From contig JADFXA010000013.1 in the NCBI GenBank assembly GCA_015233755.1, forward strand, positions 1 through 13,874: a DNA stretch of 13,874 nucleotides, in the 5' to 3' direction. Under the pieces are notes generated by a model that saw only the letters and a list, made by a program, of their open reading frames with translations, was not told where the DNA came from and did no database searches. Below, in pieces: positions 1 to 8,700 of the stretch (positions within the stretch are counted from its first letter, which is position 1; each line of letters opens with the position of its first letter). The DNA comes from Desulfamplus sp. Lineage in GTDB: Bacteria; Desulfobacterota; Desulfobacteria; Desulfobacterales; Desulfobacteraceae. The position numbers and the translations under genes are program-made.

Positions 1-31
1 GATTTGGCAACTCTTAAAAAGTTGTCAAATC
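1..31. repeat. Inverted repeat, 11-bp arms
   Basis: Arms at 1-11 (GATTTGGCAAC) and 21-31 (GTTGTCAAATC) pair along their full length with one G-U wobble, around a 9-nt loop. No T-run follows on the plus strand, so it is not a classical intrinsic terminator by itself. It lies just upstream of a clear terminator and may be an mRNA 3'-end stabilising hairpin of the unseen upstream gene. The repeat is directly visible; its role is inference. Confidence 0.5.
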
Positions 32-60
32 TTAAAAAAAATCTACAAAGAAAAACAAAA

Positions 61-93
61 ACGCCTTGAAAATATTTTTCAAGGCGTTTTTTT
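61..93 (+). terminator. Rho-independent terminator of the upstream gene
   Basis: A 12-bp perfect stem (61-72 with 76-87) closes a 3-nt loop and runs into seven T residues at 87-93. An A-rich tract precedes the stem, so it could also work on the minus strand. It ends transcription of a gene lying before the window, which by context could be flagellin, and isolates fliD so that it needs its own promoter. Confidence 0.9.
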
Positions 94-97
94 ATTA

Positions 98-125
98 TTT
101 AGATTAACTCTTTTAATGCCGATAA
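98..125 (+). promoter_or_regulatory. Sigma-28 (FliA) type promoter of fliD
   Basis: Positions 118-125 read GCCGATAA, identical to the sigma-28 -10 consensus. The -35 box is poorer: 98-105 (TTTAGATT) matches about 5 of 8 bases of TAAAGTTT at a spacing of 12. The site lies directly after the terminator and about 57 bp before the fliD start, as expected for a late flagellar class gene. The exact -10 match and the gene context support it; the weak -35 lowers confidence. Confidence 0.65.
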
Positions 126-181
126 ACTAATAATATAAATATATAAATCAGGGGTTAATTCTATATAACAGGAGGTGTAAT

Positions 182-1936
182 ATGAGTTCAGGAAGCATTA
201 CAAGTCTTGGTGTCGGTTCTGGTCTTGAGCTTCAAAGTATGCTTGAGCAGTTAAAAGCTGTAGATCAAAAACCTATAGATACCAAAAAAACAAAACAGAC
301 AGAGCTTGGTCAGAAGGTTGAGGAGTTCAACTCAATTAAATCTTCCCTTTTATCAATAAGGACAAAATCTCTTGATCTATCTTTAGGGTCAAATTTTATT
401 GAGAAAAAAGCTACTGTATCTGGAACATCTATTAACGCTACGTCAGTTTCTGGTGCAAGAGAGATTTCCCATAACGTGAATGTTACATCACTTGCTACAA
501 GTAGCACTTGGAGTTCTAGTGGAGTTTCAAGTAAAACTGCATCAATTGCCGCCACAGACGGCACATTTTCCTATAAACTTGGACAGACTGGAAGCACAAT
601 TTCGGTTGATATAAGCTCTGGCACTACTCTTCAAGAACTTGTTGACAAGATAAATAGTGATAAATCAAATCCCGGGGTTCTTGCAACAATTGCTGATACA
701 GGTTTTGGAGATAACCCATATAAATTAATTCTTTCAAGCAAAAAGAGTGGTGAAGAGAATAGAATAACCATTGGTAGCCAATTGACAGGATTTAAACTAA
801 CAGAGACTAACGGTGCAGGTCATTCGCCACCTTCAAGTGATAGTGAAGTCACGATAAGCGATACAGAGCCTATTGATATTTCAGCCGCAAATGCAAATAA
901 TGAGATAGTATTCCGAGAAAGACTTGAAAATGGGGAGCTTGGGGCTGAACGCAAGGCAACTATTGCAGATGGTAATTATACCAATGGAGATGATCTCGCT
1001 GCTGCTATCAAATCTGCAATGGAGTCTGCATCAACAAACGGAACAAAATTTTCTGTTCTCTTTGACGAAGATACAAAGAAACTCACCATAAAAGAAGATG
1101 GATCAAATTTGCATGAGCTTCAAATGGAATGGGGTAAAAGCAGTGCGGCATCATCACTTGGATTTGACTCAGAAACAGACATCTACAAACCTTACGACTC
1201 AATACTCAATGCACGTTTTACAGTTGATGGTATTGATTATCAAAGACAATCTAATAATGGCATAACAGATGTTGTGTCTGGTATAAGCCTTGATCTTAAA
1301 GATAGTGGCCAATCATCTTTTAAAGTAGATTCTGATTTCGAGAAAGTTCAGAAAAGTTTAGAGGAGATAATATCTACTTTCAACACTCTTGCCACAGATA
1401 TGTCATCAAAAAGTAAATATGACATAAATACAGGTGAAAAAGGGATACTGTTTGGTGAAACCGCTGTGTTGCGTATTGATGATGAACTGAAAAGTGTTTT
1501 AGGTCAAAAGATAGATACAGGAGGCTCTATAACAAGCCTTTATGATCTTGGACTTGAGACAAAAGAAGATGGCTCGCTTTCACTCAATACCAAAACATTG
1601 CAAAGTGTATTATCTTCTAATTCAGAAGATGTAATAAAATTCTTCACTGGTGATTCAGAAAAAGGGGTAGAAGGTTTAGGTGATATTCTTTATGATAAAA
1701 TGACCAAATACACTAATGCAAATGGTCTTATGACAACTGAAATAGAGACCGCCCAAACCCGTATAAACAAAATGGATACTGAAATTCAAGAAGACACAAA
1801 GCGTCTTGATCAGCGATACGAATCATTGACCAAACAGTTCGTAAAATTAGATTCTTATATGAGCCAAATGAAATCACAGGGAAATTTTCTTGAACAGATG
1901 TTTAGTGTCAATAATAATGATAATAATAATAATTAA
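182..1936 (+). CDS. fliD: Flagellar hook-associated protein 2, filament cap (FliD)
   Basis: FliD forms the cap at the flagellar tip and catalyses insertion and folding of exported flagellin subunits outside the cell. The N-terminal FliD domain is clear (about residues 5-100: ITSLGVGSGLE, then a Leu/Ser-rich helical heptad region). The C-terminal FliD domain (about 345-575) contains the typical GGSITSLYDLGL segment and a terminal coiled coil ending in GNFLEQMF. At 584 residues it is longer than the enterobacterial protein (about 470), from extra sequence in the variable middle domains. The ATG has a strong Shine-Dalgarno, GGAGGTG, at 171-177. The protein ends in an Asn-rich tail (NNNDNNNN) encoded by AAT codons. 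It is the first gene of the unit after a terminator and a sigma-28 type promoter, followed by FliT-like and FliS genes. No signal peptide is expected because it leaves by the flagellar type III export route. Confidence 0.95.
   Translation: MSSGSITSLGVGSGLELQSMLEQLKAVDQKPIDTKKTKQTELGQKVEEFNSIKSSLLSIRTKSLDLSLGSNFIEKKATVSGTSINATSVSGAREISHNVNVTSLATSSTWSSSGVSSKTASIAATDGTFSYKLGQTGSTISVDISSGTTLQELVDKINSDKSNPGVLATIADTGFGDNPYKLILSSKKSGEENRITIGSQLTGFKLTETNGAGHSPPSSDSEVTISDTEPIDISAANANNEIVFRERLENGELGAERKATIADGNYTNGDDLAAAIKSAMESASTNGTKFSVLFDEDTKKLTIKEDGSNLHELQMEWGKSSAASSLGFDSETDIYKPYDSILNARFTVDGIDYQRQSNNGITDVVSGISLDLKDSGQSSFKVDSDFEKVQKSLEEIISTFNTLATDMSSKSKYDINTGEKGILFGETAVLRIDDELKSVLGQKIDTGGSITSLYDLGLETKEDGSLSLNTKTLQSVLSSNSEDVIKFFTGDSEKGVEGLGDILYDKMTKYTNANGLMTTEIETAQTRINKMDTEIQEDTKRLDQRYESLTKQFVKLDSYMSQMKSQGNFLEQMFSVNNNDNNNN
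1910..1933 (+). repeat. AAT trinucleotide run at the fliD 3' end
   Basis: Seven AAT codons and one GAT codon in a row encode the last eight residues of FliD, immediately before tandem TAA stops. The run is a simple-sequence tract prone to slippage, but length changes in units of three would only lengthen or shorten the Asn tail. Confidence 0.85.
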
Positions 1937-2014
1937 TAATGTTAACACAGATGATATATATTTTTATATGATACAAATATCGCATTGTAAAATGGGTAAA
2001 TAAGATTTTTATAG

Positions 2015-2032
2015 CAATTTTAGTTAAAATTG
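2015..2032 (+). repeat. Palindrome abutting the RBS of the FliT-like gene
   Basis: CAATTTTAGTTAAAATTG is a perfect inverted repeat: 8-bp arms with a 2-bp centre, or as RNA a 7-bp stem with a 4-nt loop. It ends one base before the GGAGA ribosome-binding sequence at 2034-2038. It could be a DNA-binding site or a weak hairpin affecting translation initiation. In AT-rich intergenic DNA, chance occurrence is possible. Confidence 0.4.
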
Positions 2033-2033
2033 T

Positions 2034-2038
2034 GGAGA
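2034..2038 (+). promoter_or_regulatory. Shine-Dalgarno deciding the FliT-like start
   Basis: GGAGA lies 8 nt before ATG 2047. A possible GTG start at 2032 would place the start codon on top of this sequence and has no Shine-Dalgarno of its own, so ATG 2047 is preferred. Confidence 0.7.
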
Positions 2039-2046
2039 AAAAGATT

Positions 2047-2472
2047 ATGGAGCATAGTGAGCTAAAGAGATATTTTATGGAGTTTAAAGCTATTCAAGAT
2101 ACGCAGATAGCAACATTTGAGGTCATTAATAATAATTCTAATAATAAGAATGTTTATAATGACAATATTAGAGCTATTGGCTCTAACTCAAATATTGATG
2201 AGCTTGATTTAGATAGAATGCTCTTTGAAAGAAATAGGGCTTTTGAAAATTTAAGAAGTGCTATTTCTCTTGTTTCCCAATCTGTTCTTAAGGGATTCAA
2301 AAATGAGGCAGACGATATAATTTATAAAGATACTCTTTTTATGAAAAAACTTGAAGAACAGAAAAATGAGATTTTGAAAAAGATAAATCAAAGTGCAAAA
2401 GGTAAACAGCTCCTAAAAGGATACATAACAGCACCTAAAAAATCTTTGCGTTTTATGAATAATAAAATTTAA
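2047..2472 (+). CDS. FliT-like small helical protein, putative flagellar chaperone
   Basis: A 141-residue, charged, largely helical protein with no signal peptide or membrane segment. It is not recognised by a firm sequence signature. Its position between fliD and fliS, its size, and its C-terminal pattern (a helix with leucines and glutamates, then a GKQLLKGY-like motif near residues 118-125) resemble FliT/FlgN-type export chaperones. FliT binds FliD before export in well-studied bacteria. An Asn-rich stretch (about residues 28-37, encoded by AAT repeats) interrupts the N-terminal part. The frame is open upstream to a GTG at 2032, but the ribosome-binding sequence supports ATG 2047. The FliT assignment is inference from context and general architecture; the gene itself is well supported. 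Confidence 0.6.
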   Translation: MEHSELKRYFMEFKAIQDTQIATFEVINNNSNNKNVYNDNIRAIGSNSNIDELDLDRMLFERNRAFENLRSAISLVSQSVLKGFKNEADDIIYKDTLFMKKLEEQKNEILKKINQSAKGKQLLKGYITAPKKSLRFMNNKI

Positions 2473-2623
2473 TAAATATCCACAAAATGCCGAAGAGTTA
2501 TCTAAAAACAGATAAATATATAATACTATCTATAGTGCGTTTAAATTATATATATGGTGTAAAAAAAATAGATTTTACTTTGCCATTTATAATAAATTAA
2601 AAAACTTTTTGGAGGCTTAGAAA

Positions 2624-3142
2624 ATGAAACCAACCGTTGGTATGCAAAAATACATGAATAATCACTATGAAGGCATGACTCCTGAGCAGCTTATTCTTAT
2701 GCTTTACAAAGGGGCTATTTTCCGTCTTCAACTTGTAAAACAGGGGATTGAAGAGAAAAATATACAAAAAAGAGGGGAGAATTTAAGCAAGGTAATTGCG
2801 ATAATTGCTGAACTAAATGCTTCAATAAATCCTGAGATGACTGATGAAAATACTAATTTTTTAAGGGGTTTATATAGTGCTATACTCATGGAGTTACCCA
2901 AAGTCTCTATTACAAATGACATTGATATAGTGAATAGAACAGAAAGATATATGTTAAAACTAAAAGATATTTGGGAAAATGATGTTATGGGAAAAAAGGC
3001 TTCATCTACACAACAACAAATGTTGCAAAAAGCAACTCCAACACCAGAGCAGAGAAAATCTTTCCTTGGGATGCTGACTGGTAAGAGTAATAGTAACTAC
3101 AGTGAAGGTTATCAGGCTAAAATACACGCTTTTGCAGTATAA
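2624..3142 (+). CDS. fliS: Flagellar secretion chaperone FliS
   Basis: FliS is the cytoplasmic chaperone that binds the C-terminal helix of flagellin and prevents premature polymerisation before export. The family pattern is visible: an N-terminal tyrosine-containing cap region (residues 9-16, YMNNHYEG), then TPEQLILMLYKGAI (residues 19-32), a helix with IIAELNASINPEM, and a last helix with LKDIWENDV near residues 115-125. The four-helix core ends near residue 125. A tail of about 45 residues, Gln/Thr/Ser-rich, follows and makes this 172-residue protein longer than typical FliS (about 120-150). The ATG has GGAGG at 2611-2615. It is separated from the FliT-like gene by about 150 bp of AT-rich sequence, so it may have its own promoter, though none is convincing. 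Confidence 0.93.
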   Translation: MKPTVGMQKYMNNHYEGMTPEQLILMLYKGAIFRLQLVKQGIEEKNIQKRGENLSKVIAIIAELNASINPEMTDENTNFLRGLYSAILMELPKVSITNDIDIVNRTERYMLKLKDIWENDVMGKKASSTQQQMLQKATPTPEQRKSFLGMLTGKSNSNYSEGYQAKIHAFAV

Positions 3143-3280
3143 AATACTTGTTTTATGTAAAAAAAATGTTGACAATAACAGGTAAAAACTACATTTGTGG
3201 ATAACAGTTTACGATATAATCATTCCAAATAGATTTAAGATACAATATTTTCCAATATTATAATAATATAAATGAAGATC

Positions 3281-3287
3281 AAGGAGG
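3281..3287 (+). promoter_or_regulatory. Shine-Dalgarno deciding the FlaG start
   Basis: AAGGAGG lies 5 nt before ATG 3293. An in-frame ATG at 3272 lies upstream of this sequence and has no comparable Shine-Dalgarno, so ATG 3293 is the preferred start. Confidence 0.8.
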
Positions 3288-3292
3288 ATATC

Positions 3293-3751
3293 ATGAATAT
3301 TAACTCAATAAAAACTGGCGACCCAATAGATATGCTGTCACCATTGCGCTCTGTAAAACAAGCTCAAGATAAAATAGAGACGGTAAAAACAGCAAAGATT
3401 GATAATCAGCCCGCAGGAGCTGATACAGACAATCAACTTAAAACAGAACAGGGAAAACAGATAAAAAACGATACAAAATTGCAAGGCAAAGATAAAGAAG
3501 AAGATAAAAAGCAAACAACCATGAAAGAGAAAGATGCTCAAAAAATGGTTGATGAGCTTAATGATTACATGGACGAACTTCAGACAAGCCTTGGATTCTC
3601 AATTACTAAAGCCCCCGATAATCAGATTATTTTTCAGATTAAAGATAGGACTACAAATGAAGTAATAAGGCAGATTCCTACTGAAGAGATACAAAAAATA
3701 AAAGAGAAGATGAATGAGTTGACAGGATTACTTCTTGATCAACATGTATAA
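3293..3751 (+). CDS. flaG: FlaG family flagellar protein
   Basis: A 152-residue protein of the FlaG family, associated with filament formation and filament length control in polar flagellates; its biochemical role is not settled. The first 75 residues are a hydrophilic Lys/Asp/Gln-rich region. The conserved C-terminal domain starts near residue 80 (an amphipathic helix VDELNDYMDEL), followed by LGFSI, a beta-hairpin-like IIFQIKDRTTNE and the hallmark VIRQIPTEEI near residues 123-132. This domain is about the usual size. It follows fliS by 150 bp. Its 3' end overlaps the start of the glycosyltransferase gene by 17 bases, suggesting translational coupling. Confidence 0.92.
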   Translation: MNINSIKTGDPIDMLSPLRSVKQAQDKIETVKTAKIDNQPAGADTDNQLKTEQGKQIKNDTKLQGKDKEEDKKQTTMKEKDAQKMVDELNDYMDELQTSLGFSITKAPDNQIIFQIKDRTTNEVIRQIPTEEIQKIKEKMNELTGLLLDQHV

Positions 3752-4658
3752 TAGATTTATGTCTGATAAAGTAAGTGTAATTATTCCAACATTTAATAGA
3801 GAGTGGTCTGTTGTTGATGCTTTAAAATCAGTTTTTGAGCAAGATTACCCTGGAGAGATTGAGATTATTATTGTTGATGATGGCTCAACTGACAATACAT
3901 TGGGTCTTTTAGAAAAATTTGTCAGGGATACATTATCCCAAAACAGCAAACAAAATATCTCTGAAAAAGAGCCACTACATTACAAAAATACTCTACTATC
4001 TGAAAAAAAACTTATAATTCTTAGACAGGACAATAGAGGTGTCAGTGCAGCTCGCAATTTTGGTATAAAAGAGAGTAGTGGTGATTTTATAGCTTTTTTA
4101 GATTCAGATGATCTCTGGCTGCCTAATAAACTTTCATGCCAGATCGATTTTTTTCATAGAAATCCTGATGCTATGATATGTCAGACTGAGGAAATATGGA
4201 TAAGAAATGGTAAGCGTGTAAATCCAAAGAATAAACATAAAAAAATATCAGGCATGATTTTCGAGCCTTCACTCCATCTGTGTCTTGTTAGTCCATCAGC
4301 AGTTATGATGAGACGCGAATTTTTTGATATTAAGGGCTTTTTTGATGAAACTCTTATTGCTTGTGAAGATTATGATTTATGGCTTAGAACCTCTGTAGAT
4401 ATGCCTATATGGCTTGTAGATAAACCTTGTATTATTAAGAAAGGCGGGCATGCTGATCAACTTTCGTCAAACCACTCTCTTGATAAATACAGAATCAAAT
4501 CGATACAAAATTTGCTTAACTCTCCTAATATTTCTTTGAGCGATACTCAAAAAAGAGCTGCTATTAATGTGCTTAAAGAAAAATGTTCGATATACAAGCA
4601 AGGTTGTCTTAAGAGAGGTAAAACAGTGGATGAAGAATATTGTGTTGAAAACTTTTGA
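3735..4658 (+). CDS. Family 2 glycosyltransferase, possibly flagellin-modifying
   Basis: A GT-A fold inverting glycosyltransferase that would transfer a sugar from a nucleotide-sugar donor in the cytoplasm. Visible motifs: VSVIIPTFN (13-21), VDDGST (47-52, nucleotide binding), DSDD (123-126, the metal-binding DXD type), and CEDYDLWLR (210-218, the region of the catalytic base). The C-terminal part has GGHADQLS and a DKYRIKSIQNLL helix. About 25 extra residues (66-92) sit between the first alpha/beta units. Start choice is open: TTG 3735 has AGGA 7 nt upstream, ATG 3744 lies within the flaG end, and ATG 3759 starts just before the first strand. Coupling to flaG suggests a role in flagellin or filament glycosylation; acceptor and sugar cannot be read from sequence. 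No membrane segments are visible. Confidence 0.85.
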   Translation: MINMYNRFMSDKVSVIIPTFNREWSVVDALKSVFEQDYPGEIEIIIVDDGSTDNTLGLLEKFVRDTLSQNSKQNISEKEPLHYKNTLLSEKKLIILRQDNRGVSAARNFGIKESSGDFIAFLDSDDLWLPNKLSCQIDFFHRNPDAMICQTEEIWIRNGKRVNPKNKHKKISGMIFEPSLHLCLVSPSAVMMRREFFDIKGFFDETLIACEDYDLWLRTSVDMPIWLVDKPCIIKKGGHADQLSSNHSLDKYRIKSIQNLLNSPNISLSDTQKRAAINVLKEKCSIYKQGCLKRGKTVDEEYCVENF

Positions 4659-4691
4659 GTCAAAAAAAATGAGAAGTTTGCATTATTGCAC

Positions 4692-5762
4692 CTAAGGCAA
4701 CACAACAATATTGAAAGCTAAATCAATATTATTTATATCCCCTTTCTTAGAATCAAACATCTTGTCACTATTACTTTCATATATTATGCATTTTGATAAA
4801 GTTTGTGTAAGAATCAATTTTGCTTTTTTCCCAACCACATAAGTCCCTGACATTATCTTAGAGTTCACATTTATCTCTGCTTTTGGTTCGTTTTTTATAG
4901 CACGCTCTTTAACGCCTTTCTTTTTTATCTCTATTACATTAATCTCATTTGCAATAGCTTCAACCTTACGTTGCTTCATAAGTATCTGTTCGGCAATGCG
5001 GGCTTGACGTTCAAATACTTCATTAATAGTTTTTTCTGCTATCTCTGACTTCTCTTTTAGCTCTTTTACAATTTTAACCATCTGTTGTACCCGCATAATA
5101 TCTTCAGATGCCTCTATTGTAGGCAGCTGCTTTTCAATCTCTCTTAAATCTATCTGTGCACGCTCTTGAACATATAGAGCATCAGAAATCTTAATATGCA
5201 ATATCTTTTCTTCAGATTCAAAGTTAGCTATATCTTTTTTGATAGCTTTTCTCTCATCAGATTTTTTCTTAATTCTCATATCTAACTCAAAGAGCATCAT
5301 CTCGATTATCCCTTCAGTTCCAACTTGAAATTTTGACGGAGATGCGTTTTCAGTGCCAATTTGTCCAGCCACTACACCACTTCGAGCATTGATAAGTGAA
5401 GAAATAATAAGACCGCTTTTGTTAATACACTGCCCACCAATAAATAGCTCAGAATCAATAATTTCCTTTTCAATAACTATATTGCCAAGAGCTTTAATTT
5501 TTGAATTATTAATGTATTCAGCATAAACATTGCCTCTAACCGTGATAGTATGAGAGTTAATAATTCCATGAGATACATGGAGATCTCCTGTAAGATAAAT
5601 CTTAGCGCCTTGAACAGATTTTGTATAGAGGCTTGAACATTTTATATTACATCCAGCCTTTACAATACCATCAACAGTTACATTTCCACTGAAATTTATA
5701 TCACCTGTATTTCCATCAACATCTCCTTTTATATGCAGTTTAGGAAAATGCTCTTTATCCAT
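4692..5762 (-). CDS. DUF342/FapA-like protein without the N-terminal domain
   Basis: A 356-residue protein of the DUF342 (FapA, flagellar assembly protein A) family. Residues 1-135 carry the right-handed beta-helix pattern of repeated short strands (IKGDVDGNTGDINFSGNV, VKAGCNIKC, VRGNVYAEYI, ALGNIVIEKEI). Residues about 155-290 are a long Lys/Glu-rich coiled coil. Residues 298-325 return to beta structure (VNSKIMSGTYVVGKKAKLI), as in other DUF342 proteins. Typical family members have another 150 or so residues before the beta-helix; this one begins directly at it. The start is one base after the hrpA stop (TAG C ATG), with AGGA 9 nt upstream, so the two are very likely co-translated. It faces the flagellar cluster convergently. 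FapA has been linked to polar flagellum placement in Vibrio; a flagellar role here is inference. Confidence 0.8.
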   Translation of the reverse strand: MDKEHFPKLHIKGDVDGNTGDINFSGNVTVDGIVKAGCNIKCSSLYTKSVQGAKIYLTGDLHVSHGIINSHTITVRGNVYAEYINNSKIKALGNIVIEKEIIDSELFIGGQCINKSGLIISSLINARSGVVAGQIGTENASPSKFQVGTEGIIEMMLFELDMRIKKKSDERKAIKKDIANFESEEKILHIKISDALYVQERAQIDLREIEKQLPTIEASEDIMRVQQMVKIVKELKEKSEIAEKTINEVFERQARIAEQILMKQRKVEAIANEINVIEIKKKGVKERAIKNEPKAEINVNSKIMSGTYVVGKKAKLILTQTLSKCIIYESNSDKMFDSKKGDINNIDLAFNIVVLP

Positions 5763-5763
5763 G

Positions 5764-8700
5764 CTATATCATCCTGTCAATCTCTTTACAGATTGCATCT
5801 AAACGAGCTGCAGAGATTTTTCCTGCAGTTTTAAGCTCTTGAGCAAAAAGAGAGACTTTATATTCCTCGATCATCCAAAAGAGGTTATCAATAGCGTAAG
5901 CCTTCTCTTTTGACAATTTAGATTCCAGCTTATCTACTATTTGGAATCTATCGAGCCGTTGATTATATCTATTATCTTTATCTGTTGTATTGCCCTTATC
6001 ATTTATGCAAGATAGTTTGTAAGATTTAAAACATTCAATATACTTTACAATTTCTGACCATCGTTTCTGATCTCGAACAAGATCAACAACAGCCCTCTCC
6101 GCCCTGACTCTTATTGCTGAAATATATCTTTTTAGTTCAGTTATCTTACTATATGGATATATTTTAAGAAAATTAGGAGGAACAAGTTCTTTAAGGTTTT
6201 GCTCTAAAGTTCTTATAAGGTTAAACAAAGTTTTACGATTCATATTTTTTAGAGTGATATTTTGCAAAATAGTCTCTGTTGCTCGATATTCTTCACAAAT
6301 TTCTGTAGCTCTTGAGATAAGCTCTTGCCCAGTTGAGTATAATTTGGGAAGAGTCAAAGAAGCATGTGACTCAAAATCCTTTTTTGTTCTAATATCATAA
6401 CAGAAAAGATGGTTTAATGTACAGTCATACAGAGCTTGATTCAATAGGTCAATACCTCCGAAAAATGTTGAGTATCCTTTAAGCCTTGCAGCACCTTTTA
6501 TATCTTTTTTAAGAGCATTCATATCATTTTCATAACAAATAGAAAATAAAGCTCTAATTCCCTCTTTGTGAGAATCTTCTGCTTGTTCTGCTGTTGTAAA
6601 AAGCCTTAAAGAGACTTTACAATTTGCCATGTTATTTGAGGTTTCATCAGCAAGTGCTGGGAATAGTTCAAATGATATTTTATTTGTATTATCACCAAAA
6701 TCTAATTGGATTGATTTAGGAATAGATTTTTGGTTTGTTAAATTGGAAGTGACTTTAATGTTTCTTGAGCCTGAAGTCGATTGTAAATTTAATGAGTCTA
6801 AAAAATCCCAAGAGGTAATATTTTCTATCTCCCACTTCCTTTTTACCATTTCAAGATTTTTACTATGTAAGTTATTTTGAAGTTCATAATTAGAAGATTC
6901 AAGATAATCTTGAAGAGTTTTCAAGTCTCTTGAGGCTATAATCTCGTTATCATCTTCATCTCTTATAGAGATTCTCATTTTAAGGTGAGCCTCAATAGAT
7001 TGATCAGACCATGCAGAAGGTGGAATATCAGCATTAAACCGCTCTTTGACAAAAGAGCTTAACTCATAAAAAAGTGATCTTCCTCTGTTTTGAATCTCAT
7101 TGGAAATAATATCGGCTTTTTCAGATGCTGGCAAAAGTTTTACTCTATGTGATTTTGGAAGATTTTTTATAAGCGCCATTATCTTCTCACGAAAAAGTCC
7201 GGGAACTAACCAATCTACAGAAGATAAAAGATGATGACCAGCAGATAGAGCAGGCACTTTCACTGTTACGCCGTCATTTGCAGAGTTAGGATCAAAGTTA
7301 TACTCTAAGTTAAAATCTAAATTTCCTAACCTAATTTTATCTGGAAAACCTGAAAGAGACTCTTCATCAATCTTTTTTTGCTGTAAATCTTCTAAAGTCA
7401 TACGTAAAAATGAGTCATCTTTTTTATCTTTAAGATACTTTGCAAATGTCTTGATGTTGTAAAAAACGCGGTCAAGTCTGGAGCTGTAAAATAGATAAAT
7501 ATCCTCGTCTGTGATAAGAATATCACGCTTACGGGTCTTCTCTTCAAGCTTTTCAAGCTCCTCAATTAATTTTTGATTATGCTGCATAAATGGAAATTTC
7601 ATATCTGTTTCGCCCTGAACAAGGGCATGACGAATAAATATTTCAGAAGCTTCCACAGGATTTATCTTTCCGTAAGCAACTGTTCTTTCAGGTACAATTA
7701 TAAGCCCAAAAAGTGAGACTTGCTCTTTTGCTACAACTTCCCCCCGTTTCTTTTCCCAATGAGGTGATGACCATGAGTATGAACATAAATCTTTTCCAAG
7801 CTCTTCAAGCCAATCAACATCAATGGTTGCGGCACTTCTTGCAAATAGCTGCGATGTCTCAACATATTCAGATGCCACAATCCAAGTGCCAGCTTTATTA
7901 AATATAGATGAGCCTGGAAATATCATAGCCTTTTGACCTTTTGCAGCATGATATAGATTTTTCTCTTTTTTATTTGCAATATTACTAAGGTATCCAGAAA
8001 GAATTGATTTATGAAATGCGGTGTAAAATTCTCCACCAATCTCAAGACCATTTAATTTTACGCCTCTTGCAGCACTTGCATTTACCCCTTTTACGGTGCT
8101 TAAGTTAAGTTGCTTACTTCCTTTTAAATCTTTTTTATTATTTGAATTTAAGTTTTTTGGATTACTCAAAGAGTCAAGCTTTGTTTTGCCCGTTATTCCA
8201 TGCTCATTTAAGACTGACATAATTTGAGTATGAATGTCACTCCACTCTCTCATACGTCTAAAAGATAGATAATGCTCTTTGCAAAATTTTCTAACACCGT
8301 TACGGCTCTTAGATTCACTCTTTTCACCGTAGCAGCTATTCCAAATATTAAGAAGAGATATAAAATCAGAGGCTGGGTCTTTAAAAATTGCATGTTTTTG
8401 GTCTGCTTGCTGTGCTTTATCCTGTGGTCTTTGTCTTGGATCTGAAATTGATAAAGCAGATGCAATAATTGCTGCCTCTTCAAGACAGCCGCGCTCATTA
8501 GCTTCAATCAAAATTCGAGAGAGCTTTGGATCAACAGGAATGCGTGCCATGATCTCGCCTTTTTCAGTTAGCACATAACCTCGTGCTGATTTTTTACGAC
8601 CTATTTTTTGATTTTTACCTTTAATTTGTTCTTCTGCGGGGTTTATCTCTTCTACATTCTTTTTGTTAAGATTTATGTTTTGACTATTTAGATCATTGAG

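Noticed and set aside
1..69. 3' end of an upstream coding gene
   Set aside because: The only frame ending early would stop inside the terminator stem at 67-69, and its translation is Lys-rich low-complexity sequence without family resemblance.
2489..2515. Sigma-28-like GCCGAAGA and a 6-bp hairpin (TTATCT/AGATAA) before fliS
   Set aside because: The -10 match is 6 of 8 with a poor -35, and the hairpin lacks a T-run, so neither is strong enough to call.
3143..3292. Promoter before flaG: TTGACA at 3169-3174 and TATAAT at 3215-3220
   Set aside because: The two boxes are too far apart to pair, and the nearest partner for TTGACA (TACATT) has only 15 bp spacing. A sigma-28-like TACGATAT at 3210 has a poor -35.
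4649..4691. Terminator between the convergent glycosyltransferase and DUF342 genes
   Set aside because: Only a short imperfect stem (AAACTT/AAGTTT) is present, with no T-run on either side.
4656..4722. Possible selenocysteine read-through of the glycosyltransferase TGA
   Set aside because: The frame stays open for only about 20 more codons, the sequence overlaps the convergent DUF342 gene, and no suitable hairpin follows.
8250..8507. Minus-strand open frame inside hrpA in another frame
   Set aside because: hrpA is continuous and conserved across this region, so this is a shadow frame and not evidence of a frameshift.
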